Positions 1 through 8,539 of a stretch of DNA of 64,000 bases are shown in pieces; the stretch's first letter is position 1, and each line of letters begins with the position of its first letter. The DNA comes from Hyphomicrobiales bacterium. Its GTDB lineage: Bacteria; Pseudomonadota; Alphaproteobacteria; Rhizobiales; Rhizobiaceae. The DNA lies in contig UCIA01000006.1 in NCBI GenBank assembly GCA_900472295.1, forward strand, positions 2,527 to 66,526, written 5' to 3'. The position numbers and the translations under genes were made by a program. The notes beneath the pieces were generated by a model. That model was not told the origin of the DNA, did no database searches, and saw only the letters and a list, made by a program, of their open reading frames with translations.

Positions 1-21
1 GAAATAAATGGCGTAGCGCAT
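1..21 (-). CDS. start of a gene leaving the window, DUF1045-like
   Basis: Only the first seven codons lie in the window, reading M-R-Y-A-I-Y-F on the minus strand. A GAGGA ribosome binding site sits 6 bases before the ATG. This opening is typical, as I recall, of DUF1045 proteins, which accompany phosphonate genes in rhizobia. Seven residues cannot establish a family, so the call rests on the start signals and a remembered N-terminus. The 150 bases between this start and the iolB stop show no other gene. Confidence 0.4.
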
Positions 22-172
22 CGAAAATCCTCGTCAGCCCGCTGCCATAGGTGATTTCCATGACGGATTGACGAAGCTTTGAAGGGTTTTCGATGGCAAA
101 TCGACCCTGCAAGTCCTTAGCCGACGATTTTTTCCAGCTGGACCAATAGCTTCACTGCAATGGCAGGGCTGG

Positions 173-985
173 TCACGCCTTCATCAGCCATTCGTGCTCG
201 GGCGCATTGTGGAACTTCCACGTCCGCTTCGGCCCGGCCATGACGTTGAGATAATAGAGGTCGTAGCCATGGCAGGCGGCGCAGGGGTGGTAGCCCTTGG
301 GCACCAGCACGACATCGCCATCCTCGATCGCCATCGCCTCGTCCAGTTCGCGGGCGCCGTTCTTGTCGGCGTCGGTGTAGACGCGCTGGAAGGCAAAGCC
401 CTGCGGCGGGTTGAGGCGGTGGTAGTAGGTTTCCTCGAGATAGGATTCGGCCGGCAGATTGTCCTGGTCGTGCTTGTGCGGCGGATAGCTCGACGTGTGG
501 CCACCGGGGGTGATGACCTCGACCACCAGCAGCGAATCCGCCGGCTTGCCTTCCGGCAGGATGTTGGTGACGTAGCGCGTGTTGGTGCCCTTGCCGCGCA
601 CTTCCTGGCCGAGATCGTTGGGCGCGATGACGCGAACCGGCAGGCCGCCGGCGAGGCCCGGCGCCGAACAGACGGCGAGTTCGAGATCGGTGTCGGCGGT
701 GACCGACCAGTCCGATCCCTCGGGCACATAGACCGACCACGGCTTGCCTTCGAAGGGCGACATGCGCTCGCCGAGCAGGCCAAGATCCTGGCCGCCGGCT
801 GTCGCCGTACCCTTGCCGGTGACGAACACCAGGCAGACTTCGCGATCCTGCGTCTTGCCGGATGCCGTCTCGCCCGGCTTCAGCCGGTACAGGTCGAAGC
901 CGACATAGGTCCAGCCGGCGCTTTTGGGCGTGACATGCGCGACGCGGCCATGGCCCTTGTCGGCTTTGACGAGCAGTTTCGACAT
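173..985 (-). CDS. iolB: 5-deoxy-glucuronate isomerase IolB
   Basis: IolB converts 5-deoxy-D-glucuronate to 5-dehydro-2-deoxy-D-gluconate in cytosolic myo-inositol catabolism. The 270-residue product is a bicupin of normal family length. A metal-binding cupin motif S-Y-P-P-H-K-H-D lies near residue 165, and Y-H-P and H-G-Y-D-L-Y-Y-L-N follow in the second half. The ATG at 985 is preferred because GAAGGA lies 9 bases upstream. The in-frame ATG at 994 touches that site and would overlap the preceding stop. It is the last gene of iolC-D-E-(small membrane gene)-B, all on the minus strand. Confidence 0.95.
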   Translation of the reverse strand: MSKLLVKADKGHGRVAHVTPKSAGWTYVGFDLYRLKPGETASGKTQDREVCLVFVTGKGTATAGGQDLGLLGERMSPFEGKPWSVYVPEGSDWSVTADTDLELAVCSAPGLAGGLPVRVIAPNDLGQEVRGKGTNTRYVTNILPEGKPADSLLVVEVITPGGHTSSYPPHKHDQDNLPAESYLEETYYHRLNPPQGFAFQRVYTDADKNGARELDEAMAIEDGDVVLVPKGYHPCAACHGYDLYYLNVMAGPKRTWKFHNAPEHEWLMKA

Positions 986-990
986 TGCGG

Positions 991-1221
991 TCATTCCTTC
1001 GGTTCGGCGTCGGCCTTCGGCTCGACTGGAGGCTTCACCTCCTCCACCGGCTTGTAGAGATAGAAAAACTGCCAGATGGCGTAACCGGCGAAGCCGAGCG
1101 CGATGACGCCCCAGAACGGCGTGCCGGAGGCGAATTCGATGCCGGCCCAGATGACGCAGACGGCGACCACGGCAACGCGCCGCCACAAGGGCCGGAAGAA
1201 GGGGTGCTCGGAATCTTTCAT
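991..1221 (-). CDS. small two-segment membrane protein (DUF3329-like)
   Basis: This 76-residue protein starts M-K-D-S-E-H-P-F-F-R-P-L-W-R-R and has two hydrophobic segments, at about residues 14-30 and 37-54. The tail is charged and rich in Pro, Glu and Lys. It resembles short rhizobial inner-membrane proteins annotated DUF3329, but I assign that from memory. It sits between iolE and iolB with only 5 bases before the chosen iolB start, so it is probably cotranscribed. No function is known; a link to inositol use is only positional. Confidence 0.7.
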   Translation of the reverse strand: MKDSEHPFFRPLWRRVAVVAVCVIWAGIEFASGTPFWGVIALGFAGYAIWQFFYLYKPVEEVKPPVEPKADAEPKE

Positions 1222-1264
1222 CGGGCCAGTCTACAGCAAGCTGGCTGGGCGGAAAGCCATCGCA

Positions 1265-2182
1265 TCACACATTGGGAAAGCCTTGCGTCTCCACCGTGTA
1301 GCCGGCCGCCGTCATCACCCGCATCAGTTCCTTGTAGCCGACCTGCGCCATCTTCAGCGGCGGATTCTTCTTCGGGTCCTGCTCGGCCTCGACGACGAAC
1401 CAGCCTTCATAGCCGTGGTCGGCGAAACGCTGCACGATGGCGCCGAAATCGAGCGAACCATCGCCCGGCACGGTAAAGGCGCCGAGCGCCACGGCATCGA
1501 GGAAGGACTGCTTCGTGCGGTCGAGCCCGTCGATCACGCCCATGCGCACATCCTTCACATGGACATGGCTGATGCGCTTGTGGTGGTTGTCGATGGCGCG
1601 CAGCACGTCGCCGCCGGCAAAGGCCAGATGCCCGGCATCAAGCAGCAGCGGAATGCCTTCGCCGGAATGGTGCATGAAGGTATCCAGCTCCGGCTCGGTC
1701 TCGACCACGGCTGCCATGTGATGGTGATAGGACAGCGGCATGCCCTGTTCGGCGCACCATTCGCCGAATTCGGTCAAACGCCTCGCATAGGCCTTCATTT
1801 CGTCGCTGGACAATTTCGGCTTGGTGGAGAGCGGTTTTGAGCGGTCGCCCTGGATCGAGCGGCCGACCTCGCCATAGACGATGCAAGGCGCGTCGACCGC
1901 CTTGAACAGGTCGATCATCGGCTGGATGCGATCCTTGTTCTTGCACATATCCTCATCGACGAGCGTGCCGGAGAACCAGCCGCCGCAGAGCGTCACATCG
2001 GCCTGCTTCAGGATCGGCAGCATGACAGCGGGGTCGTTGGGAAAGCGGCGGCCCATCTCCATGCCGGTGAAGCCGGCCGAACGCGACTGGCGCAGGCATT
2101 CTTCCAGCGAGACGTCGTCGCTGAGTTCGGCAAGATCGTCGTTCCACCACGCGATGGGGGACATGCCCAATTTGGCTTTCAA
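1265..2182 (-). CDS. iolE: myo-inosose-2 dehydratase IolE
   Basis: IolE dehydrates 2-keto-myo-inositol to 3D-trihydroxycyclohexane-1,2-dione. The 305-residue product has the xylose-isomerase-like TIM-barrel fold of the family. Visible motifs include L-S-Y-H-H-H-M, L-L-L-D-A-G-H, H-V-H-V-K-D and V-V-E-A-E-Q-D-P, which carry the expected metal and substrate ligands. Translation begins at a TTG with GGAG 7 bases upstream; the next ATG, six codons in, would cut the conserved N-terminus. MocC of rhizopine catabolism belongs to the same family, but the iolD-iolB context favours IolE. Confidence 0.95.
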   Translation of the reverse strand: MKAKLGMSPIAWWNDDLAELSDDVSLEECLRQSRSAGFTGMEMGRRFPNDPAVMLPILKQADVTLCGGWFSGTLVDEDMCKNKDRIQPMIDLFKAVDAPCIVYGEVGRSIQGDRSKPLSTKPKLSSDEMKAYARRLTEFGEWCAEQGMPLSYHHHMAAVVETEPELDTFMHHSGEGIPLLLDAGHLAFAGGDVLRAIDNHHKRISHVHVKDVRMGVIDGLDRTKQSFLDAVALGAFTVPGDGSLDFGAIVQRFADHGYEGWFVVEAEQDPKKNPPLKMAQVGYKELMRVMTAAGYTVETQGFPNV

Positions 2183-2228
2183 GTCGTCACTCCGGATTAG
2201 AACTGCTCATTACCTGTTGGTTGGCGCT

Positions 2229-2277
2229 GCCCCTCATCCGCCTGCCGGCACCTTCTCCCCGTGAACGGGGAGAAGGG
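2229..2277 (+). repeat. family A palindromic intergenic repeat
   Basis: The element starts CCCCTCATCCGCCTGCCGG and ends in a CTTCTCCCCG / CGGGGAGAAG hairpin. Six similar elements occur at 11365, 11499, 20761, 20874, 28114 and 28222. This copy lies between iolD and iolE and is the only unpaired one. It would fold in mRNA between the two cistrons. Confidence 0.85.
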
Positions 2278-2297
2278 AGGAACTCCCAGCACCTACA

Positions 2298-4148
2298 TCA
2301 ATCGCCGATGGTCTGCATCTGCCGCTTTTCGTCATAAGCCTTGCGGGCTGCGTTGACCTGGCTGCGCGCCGACACCTCAGGCACGGCCACATCCCACCAT
2401 GTGCCGCCGGCGTCGGTGGAGACCAGCGGGTCGGTGTCGATGACGAGCACGGTGGTGCGGTCGTTGGTTTTCGCCTTCTGCAGCGCGTTTTCCAGGCCGG
2501 CGATGGACGGCACTTTCTCGGATATCGCGCCCATGCTGGCGGCATGCGCGGCAAAGTCGATGTCGGGCAGGATCTCGTGGCGCGAATCCTTGAGCAGGTT
2601 GTTGAAGTTGGCGCCGCCGGTGGCCATCTGCAGCCGGTTGATGCAGCCATAGCCCCTGTTGTCGAGCAGCACGATGGTCAGCTTCAGGCCCAGCATCACC
2701 GAGGTGGCGATCTCGGAATTCAGCATCAAATAGGAGCCGTCGCCGATCATGACGACGACCTCTTCGTCCGGCTTGGCCATCTTGGCGCCGAGCCCGCCGG
2801 CGATCTCGTAGCCCATGGTCGAGAAGCCGTATTCGGCGTGGTAGGAGCCGGGCGCGCCGGCCTGCCAGAGCTTGTGCAACTCGCCGGGCAGACCGCCGGC
2901 GGCATGCAGCAAGGTCACGCCTGAACCCAGCGCGCGCTGCACGGCGCCGATCACCTGCGCATCCGATGGGAAGGCCGCGTTGGTCGAGGCCGTCACCTTG
3001 CCGGCATCGGCCTGCCAGGCCTTCTTGCCGGTGGCCGAATTGTCGGTCCAGGCCGATGGTGCTTTCCAGCCTTTCAGCGCCGCGCCGAGTTCCGCGAGTC
3101 CTTCGGCCGCATCGGCGACCAGCGGCAGCGCGCGGTGCTTGCCGGCATCGAAAGGCTGGACATTGAGGCCGATGATGGTCTTGCCGGCATTCCTGAACAG
3201 CGACCACGAGCCGGTGGTGAAATCCTGCAGACGGGTACCGATGGCCAGCACGACATCGGCCTCTTCCGCCAGCCGGTTGGCCGCCGACGTGCCGGTGACG
3301 CCGACCGCCGCCATGTTGAGCGGATGCGTGTCGGGCAGCGAGGATTTGCCCCCTTGCGTCTCGCAGACCGGAATGCCGGCGCCCTCGGCGAATTTCGCCA
3401 GTTCGCTAGAGGCCTGCGAATAGAGCACGCCGCCGCCGGCGATGATCAGCGGCTTCTTGGCGCCCTTCAGTGCCGCCACCGCGGCCGCCAGTTCACCCCG
3501 GTCCGGACGCGGCCGGCGCTGGCGCCAGACGCGTTCGGCAAAGAAGCTCTCGGGATAATCATAGGCCTCGGCCTGCACATCCTGGCAGAGCGACAGCGTC
3601 ACCGGGCCGCATTCGGCCGGATCGGTCAGCACCTGCATGGTGCGGGCCAGCGCCGGGATGATCTGTTCGGGACGGGTAATGCGGTCGAAATAGCGCGACA
3701 CCGGACGGAAGCAGTCATTGACCGTCGCCGTGCCGTCGGAAAAATCCTCGGCCTGCTGCAGCACCGGATCGGGAATGCGGTTGGCGAAGACATCGCCCGG
3801 CAAAAACAGGACGGGCAACCGGTTTACATGCGCAAGCGCTGCCGCCGTCACCATGTTGAGCGCGCCCGGTCCGATCGAAGAGGTCGCAGCCATGAAGCGG
3901 CGGCGGAAATTGGCCTTGCCATAGGCGATCGCCGCATGCGCCATCGCCTGTTCGTTGTGGGCGCGGAAGGTCGGCAATTCGTCGCGAACCTGGTAGAGCG
4001 CCTCGCCGATGCCGGCGACGTTGCCGTGCCCGAAGATTGCCCAGACGCCGCCGAAGATCGGCAGCTTCTTGCCGTCGATCTCGGTCATCTGCTTGCTCAG
4101 AAAGCGGGTCAGCGCTTGCGCCATCGTCAGGCGGATCGTCTTGCTCAT
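2298..4148 (-). CDS. iolD: 3D-(3,5/4)-trihydroxycyclohexane-1,2-dione hydrolase IolD
   Basis: IolD is a thiamine-diphosphate enzyme that opens the cyclitol ring to 5-deoxy-D-glucuronate. The 616-residue product has the acetolactate-synthase three-domain layout. The thiamine-diphosphate motif begins G-D-G-S near residue 465 and ends around N-R-G-Y-G. The ATG at 4148 has GGAGGA upstream; a longer frame to 4208 lacks such a site. It lies 31 bases after iolC and a family A repeat separates it from iolE. Length and motifs are normal. Confidence 0.97.
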   Translation of the reverse strand: MSKTIRLTMAQALTRFLSKQMTEIDGKKLPIFGGVWAIFGHGNVAGIGEALYQVRDELPTFRAHNEQAMAHAAIAYGKANFRRRFMAATSSIGPGALNMVTAAALAHVNRLPVLFLPGDVFANRIPDPVLQQAEDFSDGTATVNDCFRPVSRYFDRITRPEQIIPALARTMQVLTDPAECGPVTLSLCQDVQAEAYDYPESFFAERVWRQRRPRPDRGELAAAVAALKGAKKPLIIAGGGVLYSQASSELAKFAEGAGIPVCETQGGKSSLPDTHPLNMAAVGVTGTSAANRLAEEADVVLAIGTRLQDFTTGSWSLFRNAGKTIIGLNVQPFDAGKHRALPLVADAAEGLAELGAALKGWKAPSAWTDNSATGKKAWQADAGKVTASTNAAFPSDAQVIGAVQRALGSGVTLLHAAGGLPGELHKLWQAGAPGSYHAEYGFSTMGYEIAGGLGAKMAKPDEEVVVMIGDGSYLMLNSEIATSVMLGLKLTIVLLDNRGYGCINRLQMATGGANFNNLLKDSRHEILPDIDFAAHAASMGAISEKVPSIAGLENALQKAKTNDRTTVLVIDTDPLVSTDAGGTWWDVAVPEVSARSQVNAARKAYDEKRQMQTIGD

Positions 4149-4179
4149 GGTGTTTTCCTCCGCAGTCCTTGCCGCGCCT

Positions 4180-6114
4180 TTATGCTGCTTTACGGCCACG
4201 CGCGGCAAGCCACGCTTCAGTCAACTGTTCGAAGCGCGAGCCCATGTCGGCGATTGCCTCGTCATCCGACATCTTGCCGGCCAGCCACTGTTCGGCAGCG
4301 TGGACGAAGATGGTGCGGCCGACGGCAAAACCCTTGACGATCGGTGCCCTGGCGGTGGCGGCGAAAGCAGCCTCCAACTCGTCCTGCGGCGCTTCCAGGC
4401 CAAGCAGCACGACGCCCCGGCACCAGGGATCATGCTTCAGGATGACGGCCTCGATCTTGGCCCACGCTGCTGCCGAGGCCTGCGGCTCGAGCTTCCACCA
4501 GTCCGGCTTGATGCCCAGCGCATAGAGTTCTTCCAGCGCGCGCGGGATCGTCGTTTCGTCGAGCTTGCCATGCTTGCCGGCGATGATCTCGACCAGAAGC
4601 TCGCGGCCCACCTTCCGCGCGGCCTCGAACAGGGAGCGCAGCTTCTGCTGCTGCTCTTCCTTGAGTTCTGCCGGATCGTCGGGGTGATAGAAGCACAGGC
4701 ATTTGATGCAGTGGTCGACCGGCCACTCCACCAGCTGCGAGCCGATATCCTGCGAGAATTCGAAGCGCAGCGGCCGCGAACCCGGCAGTTCGACGGGACG
4801 GCCGAGCCAGGCAAAGGGATGCCTGGCGAATTCGAACATCGCCTCGCGGCCATGTTTTTCATCGATCAGCATGCCGTAGCCGTCACGGCCGGCGGCGACT
4901 TTGGCCGCGGCCTTGACCGCCAGCACCTTGAAATCGCGGATACGCGCCGGATCGGCGCCGGTTTTTGCGGCAACATCCTCAAGTTGGACGCGATGGTCGC
5001 AGGCCAGCGCCATCATCGAGGGGATGTCGCGGCGGCGAGTCGTTGCCCAATGGATGTGGTTGATCGCCTCGTCCTTGCGCAGCGCCAGATGCTTGCTGCC
5101 GTTCTTGAGGAAAAACTGCAGCTCCTCGAAAGTCGGATATTCCGGCGCGCAGAGCAGCCGCGACACGGCGAAGGCGCCGCAGGCATTGGCCCAGGTCGCC
5201 GCTGTCGCATGGCTCTCGCCGCCGAGCCAGCCGCGCAGGAAGCCGGACATGAAAGCGTCGCCGGCGCCCAGCACATTGTAGATCTCGATCGGGAAACCCT
5301 TGCCGACGATACCGTCTTCGAGATCGTCGCTGATCGGCCCGTCATAGACGATGCAGCCCATGGCGCCGCGCTTCAAGACAATGGTCGCCTTGGACAGCGC
5401 ACGGATGGTCTTCAGCGCGCTCAGGCAATCATCGGCGCCCGACGCGATCATGATTTCTTCCTCGGTGCCGACGATGAGATCGCAGTCGGGCAGCACCGTC
5501 TTCAACTGGGCCGAGACGCGGTCGGATTTGACATAGCGCTCGAAGCCTTCGGCGTGGCCGGCAAGGCCCCAGAGATTGGGGCGGTAGTCGATGTCGAACA
5601 CCACCTTGCCACCCTTGGCCTTGATGATGCGGATCGCCTTGCGCTGGGCGGCATCGCTATTGGGGCGGGAAAAATGCGTGCCGGTGACGACGATGGAACG
5701 GGCCGAGGCAATGAAGGCTTCGTCGATATCCTCTTCGGCGAGCGCCATGTCGGCGCAGTCGCTGCGATAAAAGATCATCGGCGAGACGCCTTCGCTCTCG
5801 ACCGAAAGCAGTACCAGAGCCGTCAACCGCTCCTTGTCGGTCTTCAGCCCATCGACATTGACGCCTTCGCGCCGCAGCTGTTCGCGGATGAAGCGGCCCA
5901 TCTGTTCGTCACCGACGCGGGTGAGCAGCGCCGAGCGCAGGCCGAGCCTTGCGGTGCCGACCGAGATGTTGGCCGGGCAACCGCCGACCGACTTGGCGAA
6001 GGAGGTGATGTCCTCCAGCCGCGAGCCGATCTGCTGGCCATAGAGGTCGACGGAAGCGCGACCGATGGTGATGACATCGAGCGGAGCGTATTTCGCATCC
6101 ACGGCTTCGCTCAT
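4180..6114 (-). CDS. iolC: 5-dehydro-2-deoxygluconokinase fused to a DUF2090 aldolase-like domain
   Basis: The 644-residue protein joins two parts. Residues about 13-320 form a PfkB sugar kinase with S-V-G-G-C-P-A-N-I and the anion-hole motif G-A-G-D-A-F near residue 283. This part phosphorylates 5-dehydro-2-deoxygluconate. Residues about 330-644 form a DUF2090 domain of the class I aldolase superfamily, which probably replaces separate IolJ and cleaves the product to malonate semialdehyde and dihydroxyacetone phosphate. The ATG at 6114 follows GGGAGG. It is the first gene of the iolCDEB transcript, and two IolR-like boxes lie upstream. The fusion is common in Proteobacteria; the aldolase role is inferred. 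Confidence 0.93.
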   Translation of the reverse strand: MSEAVDAKYAPLDVITIGRASVDLYGQQIGSRLEDITSFAKSVGGCPANISVGTARLGLRSALLTRVGDEQMGRFIREQLRREGVNVDGLKTDKERLTALVLLSVESEGVSPMIFYRSDCADMALAEEDIDEAFIASARSIVVTGTHFSRPNSDAAQRKAIRIIKAKGGKVVFDIDYRPNLWGLAGHAEGFERYVKSDRVSAQLKTVLPDCDLIVGTEEEIMIASGADDCLSALKTIRALSKATIVLKRGAMGCIVYDGPISDDLEDGIVGKGFPIEIYNVLGAGDAFMSGFLRGWLGGESHATAATWANACGAFAVSRLLCAPEYPTFEELQFFLKNGSKHLALRKDEAINHIHWATTRRRDIPSMMALACDHRVQLEDVAAKTGADPARIRDFKVLAVKAAAKVAAGRDGYGMLIDEKHGREAMFEFARHPFAWLGRPVELPGSRPLRFEFSQDIGSQLVEWPVDHCIKCLCFYHPDDPAELKEEQQQKLRSLFEAARKVGRELLVEIIAGKHGKLDETTIPRALEELYALGIKPDWWKLEPQASAAAWAKIEAVILKHDPWCRGVVLLGLEAPQDELEAAFAATARAPIVKGFAVGRTIFVHAAEQWLAGKMSDDEAIADMGSRFEQLTEAWLAARGRKAA

Positions 6115-6182
6115 TGGAACCTCCCGTCGGTCTTGTCGTAGTTGGGGGACACGCGCGAGCGGCAGCGTGGCGCCGGGAATAT

Positions 6183-6226
6183 GAAATAATAATTCCAATC
6201 CATAGTCAATATGGAATGAGCATTCC
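6183..6226 (-). promoter_or_regulatory. iolC promoter with two IolR-like operators
   Basis: One perfect GGAA-N6-TTCC box lies at 6213-6226. A one-mismatch box, GAAA-N6-TTCC on the plus strand, lies at 6183-6196. Their centres are 30 bp apart, about three helical turns. On the minus strand an ATTGAC -35-like element sits between them, so the downstream box would cover the -10 region. GGAA-N6-TTCC is, as I recall, the motif reported for the Sinorhizobium meliloti repressor IolR. Binding here is inferred. Confidence 0.7.
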
Positions 6227-6256
6227 TTTTACGATTTCGGCATTCCTGAAGCCGGC

Positions 6257-7102
6257 TCAGGCCTTGCGCTTCTTGCCCGCACTGCGCCGCTTCTCGCCGA
6301 CGCCGACGGTCAGCGCCATGGCCAGTGCCATGGTTGCCGAGAGCGAGCGGAAGCCGGCGAAATCGGCCTCGGCGACCTCGAACCAGACCTTGGCGAACTG
6401 CGCCAGCGGCGAGAACGAGCTGTCGGTGATGGCAACGATCGGCACGCCCTGTTCGGAAATGATGCGGGCTTCCTCGATGGTTGCCGGCGCATAGGGCGAG
6501 AAGCTGATGGCGATGACGGCGTCCGCCGGCGTGGCGAAGGCGACCATTTCCGCATTGAGGCCGGCGGCGGATTCGATCAGCTGGTTGCGGATCTTCAGCT
6601 TGCCCAAGGCATAGGCGATGTAGCTCGCCACCGGATAGGAGCGGCGCTTGGCCAGGACATAGATGGTGTCGGCCTTGGCCAGAAGCGCAATTGCGTCTTC
6701 GAGATGCGCCTCGTCCAGCGTGCGCGAAATGTCGTTGAGCGAGGTGCTGGCGGCAGCGACGAAGCCATCGAAGATGGCGCGGTGGCCGGCGCCCGCATCG
6801 GCCTTGGCGCGCAGTGCCTGCAGACGTTCGTCATAAGAGGAATTGCGCTCGCGCAGACGCTCGCGAAACACCTGCTGCAGGCTGGTGAAGCCGTCGAAGC
6901 CAAGCTGCTGGGCAAAGCGGATCAAGGTCGACGGCTGCACGCCGGCCGAAGCGGCGATGCTGGCAGCGGTGCCGAAGGCGATATCGTCGGGATTGTCGAG
7001 CGCGTAGGCGGCGATCTGGGCGATGCGCTTGGGCAGCGTTTCACGCCGATCGAGGATCGTGGCGCGCAGCGTCTCGAAGTCGCGAGGTACAAGTTCGTCC
7101 AT
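6257..7102 (-). CDS. iolR: MurR/RpiR-family inositol repressor IolR
   Basis: The product has an N-terminal RpiR helix-turn-helix with A-A-S-I-A-A-S-A-G-V-Q-P-S-T-L-I-R-F-A, then a SIS sugar-phosphate-binding domain from about residue 120. It ends in a Lys/Arg-rich tail. It should repress inositol genes until an Iol intermediate accumulates. It lies directly upstream of iolC on the same strand, as in S. meliloti iolRCDEB. The start at 7102 has a GGACGGGG stretch before it. An in-frame ATG at 7123 abuts the repeat at 7126 and lacks any ribosome site, so I prefer 7102 (281 residues). Confidence 0.9.
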   Translation of the reverse strand: MDELVPRDFETLRATILDRRETLPKRIAQIAAYALDNPDDIAFGTAASIAASAGVQPSTLIRFAQQLGFDGFTSLQQVFRERLRERNSSYDERLQALRAKADAGAGHRAIFDGFVAAASTSLNDISRTLDEAHLEDAIALLAKADTIYVLAKRRSYPVASYIAYALGKLKIRNQLIESAAGLNAEMVAFATPADAVIAISFSPYAPATIEEARIISEQGVPIVAITDSSFSPLAQFAKVWFEVAEADFAGFRSLSATMALAMALTVGVGEKRRSAGKKRKA

Positions 7103-7125
7103 CGTCGCCCCGTCCAAGCTCATCT

Positions 7126-7277
7126 AAAGCGCGTCGCCTGAATCGGATTCATGCGACGCGCTTTAAGTCTTTGTTTGATGCATGTCGTTGTCCCAGAACC
7201 GCGGCACACTTCTGGGCGACATGCATTAGAGCATGATGCCGAAAGTGTGCAGCGGTTTTCGGACGACATCATGCTCT
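7126..7277 (+). repeat. three consecutive palindromes, family B repeat block
   Basis: Three inverted repeats follow each other. AAAGCGCGTCGC (7126-7137) pairs with 7153-7164. ATGCATGTCG (7178-7187) pairs with 7217-7226. AGAGCATGATG (7228-7238) pairs with 7267-7277. The third is the family B element seen again at 31109, 41220 and 42619. The block fills most of the iolR-oxidoreductase divergent gap, so the iolR promoter must lie inside or beyond it. Confidence 0.85.
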
Positions 7278-7370
7278 CTTTAACTCAAGTGACGTCCTCT
7301 GTGCCCCATCATAGCGAGCCTGCGCAAGAACGCCATAAAAAATGAGGCAGACATTCCATTTCAGAGATAA

Positions 7371-7388
7371 ATGGATTAATTCATCCAT
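7371..7388 (+). promoter_or_regulatory. operator-like palindrome before the oxidoreductase gene
   Basis: ATGGATTAATTCATCCAT has six-base arms around a six-base centre, 31 bases before the ATG at 7419. The GGAT-N6-ATCC core has the same spacing as the IolR box but a different fourth base. An overlapping inverted repeat, CCATTT (7356-7361) and AAATGG (7369-7374), lies upstream. It may be a variant IolR site; that is inferred. Confidence 0.45.
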
Positions 7389-7418
7389 CGTACGTCTCAG
7401 GCAGTGGAGAAACGAAAA

Positions 7419-8528
7419 ATGGTCGGCGTCGGTCTCATCGGCACGGGTTTCATGGGCAAGTGCCACGCCATTGCGTGGAGTGCCGTCGGCGCCGTCTTTC
7501 CCGATGTCGCCAAGCCGAAGCTGGTCCATCTCGGCGAGGTCAATGAGGAACTGGCCAAACGCAAGGCCGGCGAGTTCGGCTTCGCCAAGGCGTCCGGCGA
7601 CTGGCGCGCCGTCGTCAACGATCCCGAGGTCGATATCGTCTCGCTGACCACGCCCAACCAGTTCCATCCGGAAATGGCCATCGCCATCCTGGAAGCCGGC
7701 AAACATCTTTGGTGCGAAAAGCCGATGGCGCCGAGCTTTGCCGAGGCTGAGGCGATGACGGCAGCGGCGAAGAAGTCCGGCAAGGTCGCCGCTCTCGGCT
7801 ACAACTACATTCAGAGCCCGGCGATCCGCCATATCGGCGCGCTGCTCGAGGAAAAGATCATCGGCGAGGTCAACCATCTGCGCATCGAGATGGATGAGGA
7901 TTTCATGGCCGACCCCGAAGCGCTGTTCTTCTGGAAGCATGAGGCTTCGTCCGGCTATGGCGCGCTCGACGACTTCGCAGTGCATCCGCTGTCGCTGGTC
8001 TCGGTGCTGTTCGGCCGCGTCGCAAAAGTCATCTGCGACATGGCCAAGCCCTATGCCGACCGCAAGTTGGCCAGCGGCGGCCGCCGCGCGGTGGAGACCT
8101 ACGATATTGCCAGCGTGCTGCTGCATCTGGAGAACGGCATCGCCGGCACTCTGCTGGTCAACCGTTCGGCCTGGGGCCGCAAGGGCCGTATCGCCATCCA
8201 GATTTTCGGCTCCAAGGGGTCGATCCTGTTCGACCAAGAGCGTTTCAACGAAATCCAGCTCTACGTCACATCAGACCGCCCGACCGAACAAGGCTATCGC
8301 ACCGTATTGGTGGCGCCGCACCACAAGCCTTACGACGCCTTCCTGCCAGCGCCCGGCCATGGCCTCGGCTTCAACGATCTCAAGATCATCGAGTGCCACG
8401 AATTGCTGACGCGGCTTGCCGGCAAGCCGGCGCGGGTCATCGAATTCACCGAAGGGCTGGAGATCGAGCGCACCGTGCATGCGATGGCAAGATCGTTCGA
8501 GGAAAAGCGCTGGGTGGATGTGCGGTAG
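7419..8528 (+). CDS. Gfo/Idh/MocA-family sugar or cyclitol dehydrogenase
   Basis: This 369-residue NAD(P)-dependent oxidoreductase has an N-terminal Rossmann motif G-L-I-G-T-G-F-M-G-K. The family signature C-E-K-P-M-A follows near residue 100, and a C-terminal substrate domain completes it. The ATG at 7419 is chosen because GGAGA lies 8 bases upstream. A GTG at 7404 overlaps that site. It is divergent from iolR, and S. meliloti has a related oxidoreductase gene (iolY) beside iolR, so an inositol-isomer substrate is plausible. The substrate cannot be read from sequence. Confidence 0.85.
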   Translation: MVGVGLIGTGFMGKCHAIAWSAVGAVFPDVAKPKLVHLGEVNEELAKRKAGEFGFAKASGDWRAVVNDPEVDIVSLTTPNQFHPEMAIAILEAGKHLWCEKPMAPSFAEAEAMTAAAKKSGKVAALGYNYIQSPAIRHIGALLEEKIIGEVNHLRIEMDEDFMADPEALFFWKHEASSGYGALDDFAVHPLSLVSVLFGRVAKVICDMAKPYADRKLASGGRRAVETYDIASVLLHLENGIAGTLLVNRSAWGRKGRIAIQIFGSKGSILFDQERFNEIQLYVTSDRPTEQGYRTVLVAPHHKPYDAFLPAPGHGLGFNDLKIIECHELLTRLAGKPARVIEFTEGLEIERTVHAMARSFEEKRWVDVR

Positions 8529-8539
8529 GCCCGCCCGCT

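Noticed and set aside
4009..6141. A plus-strand open frame of about 710 codons opposite iolC and the start of iolD
   Set aside because: The minus-strand iolC has kinase and DUF2090 motifs and a ribosome site. The antisense frame shows none and runs through two gene boundaries.
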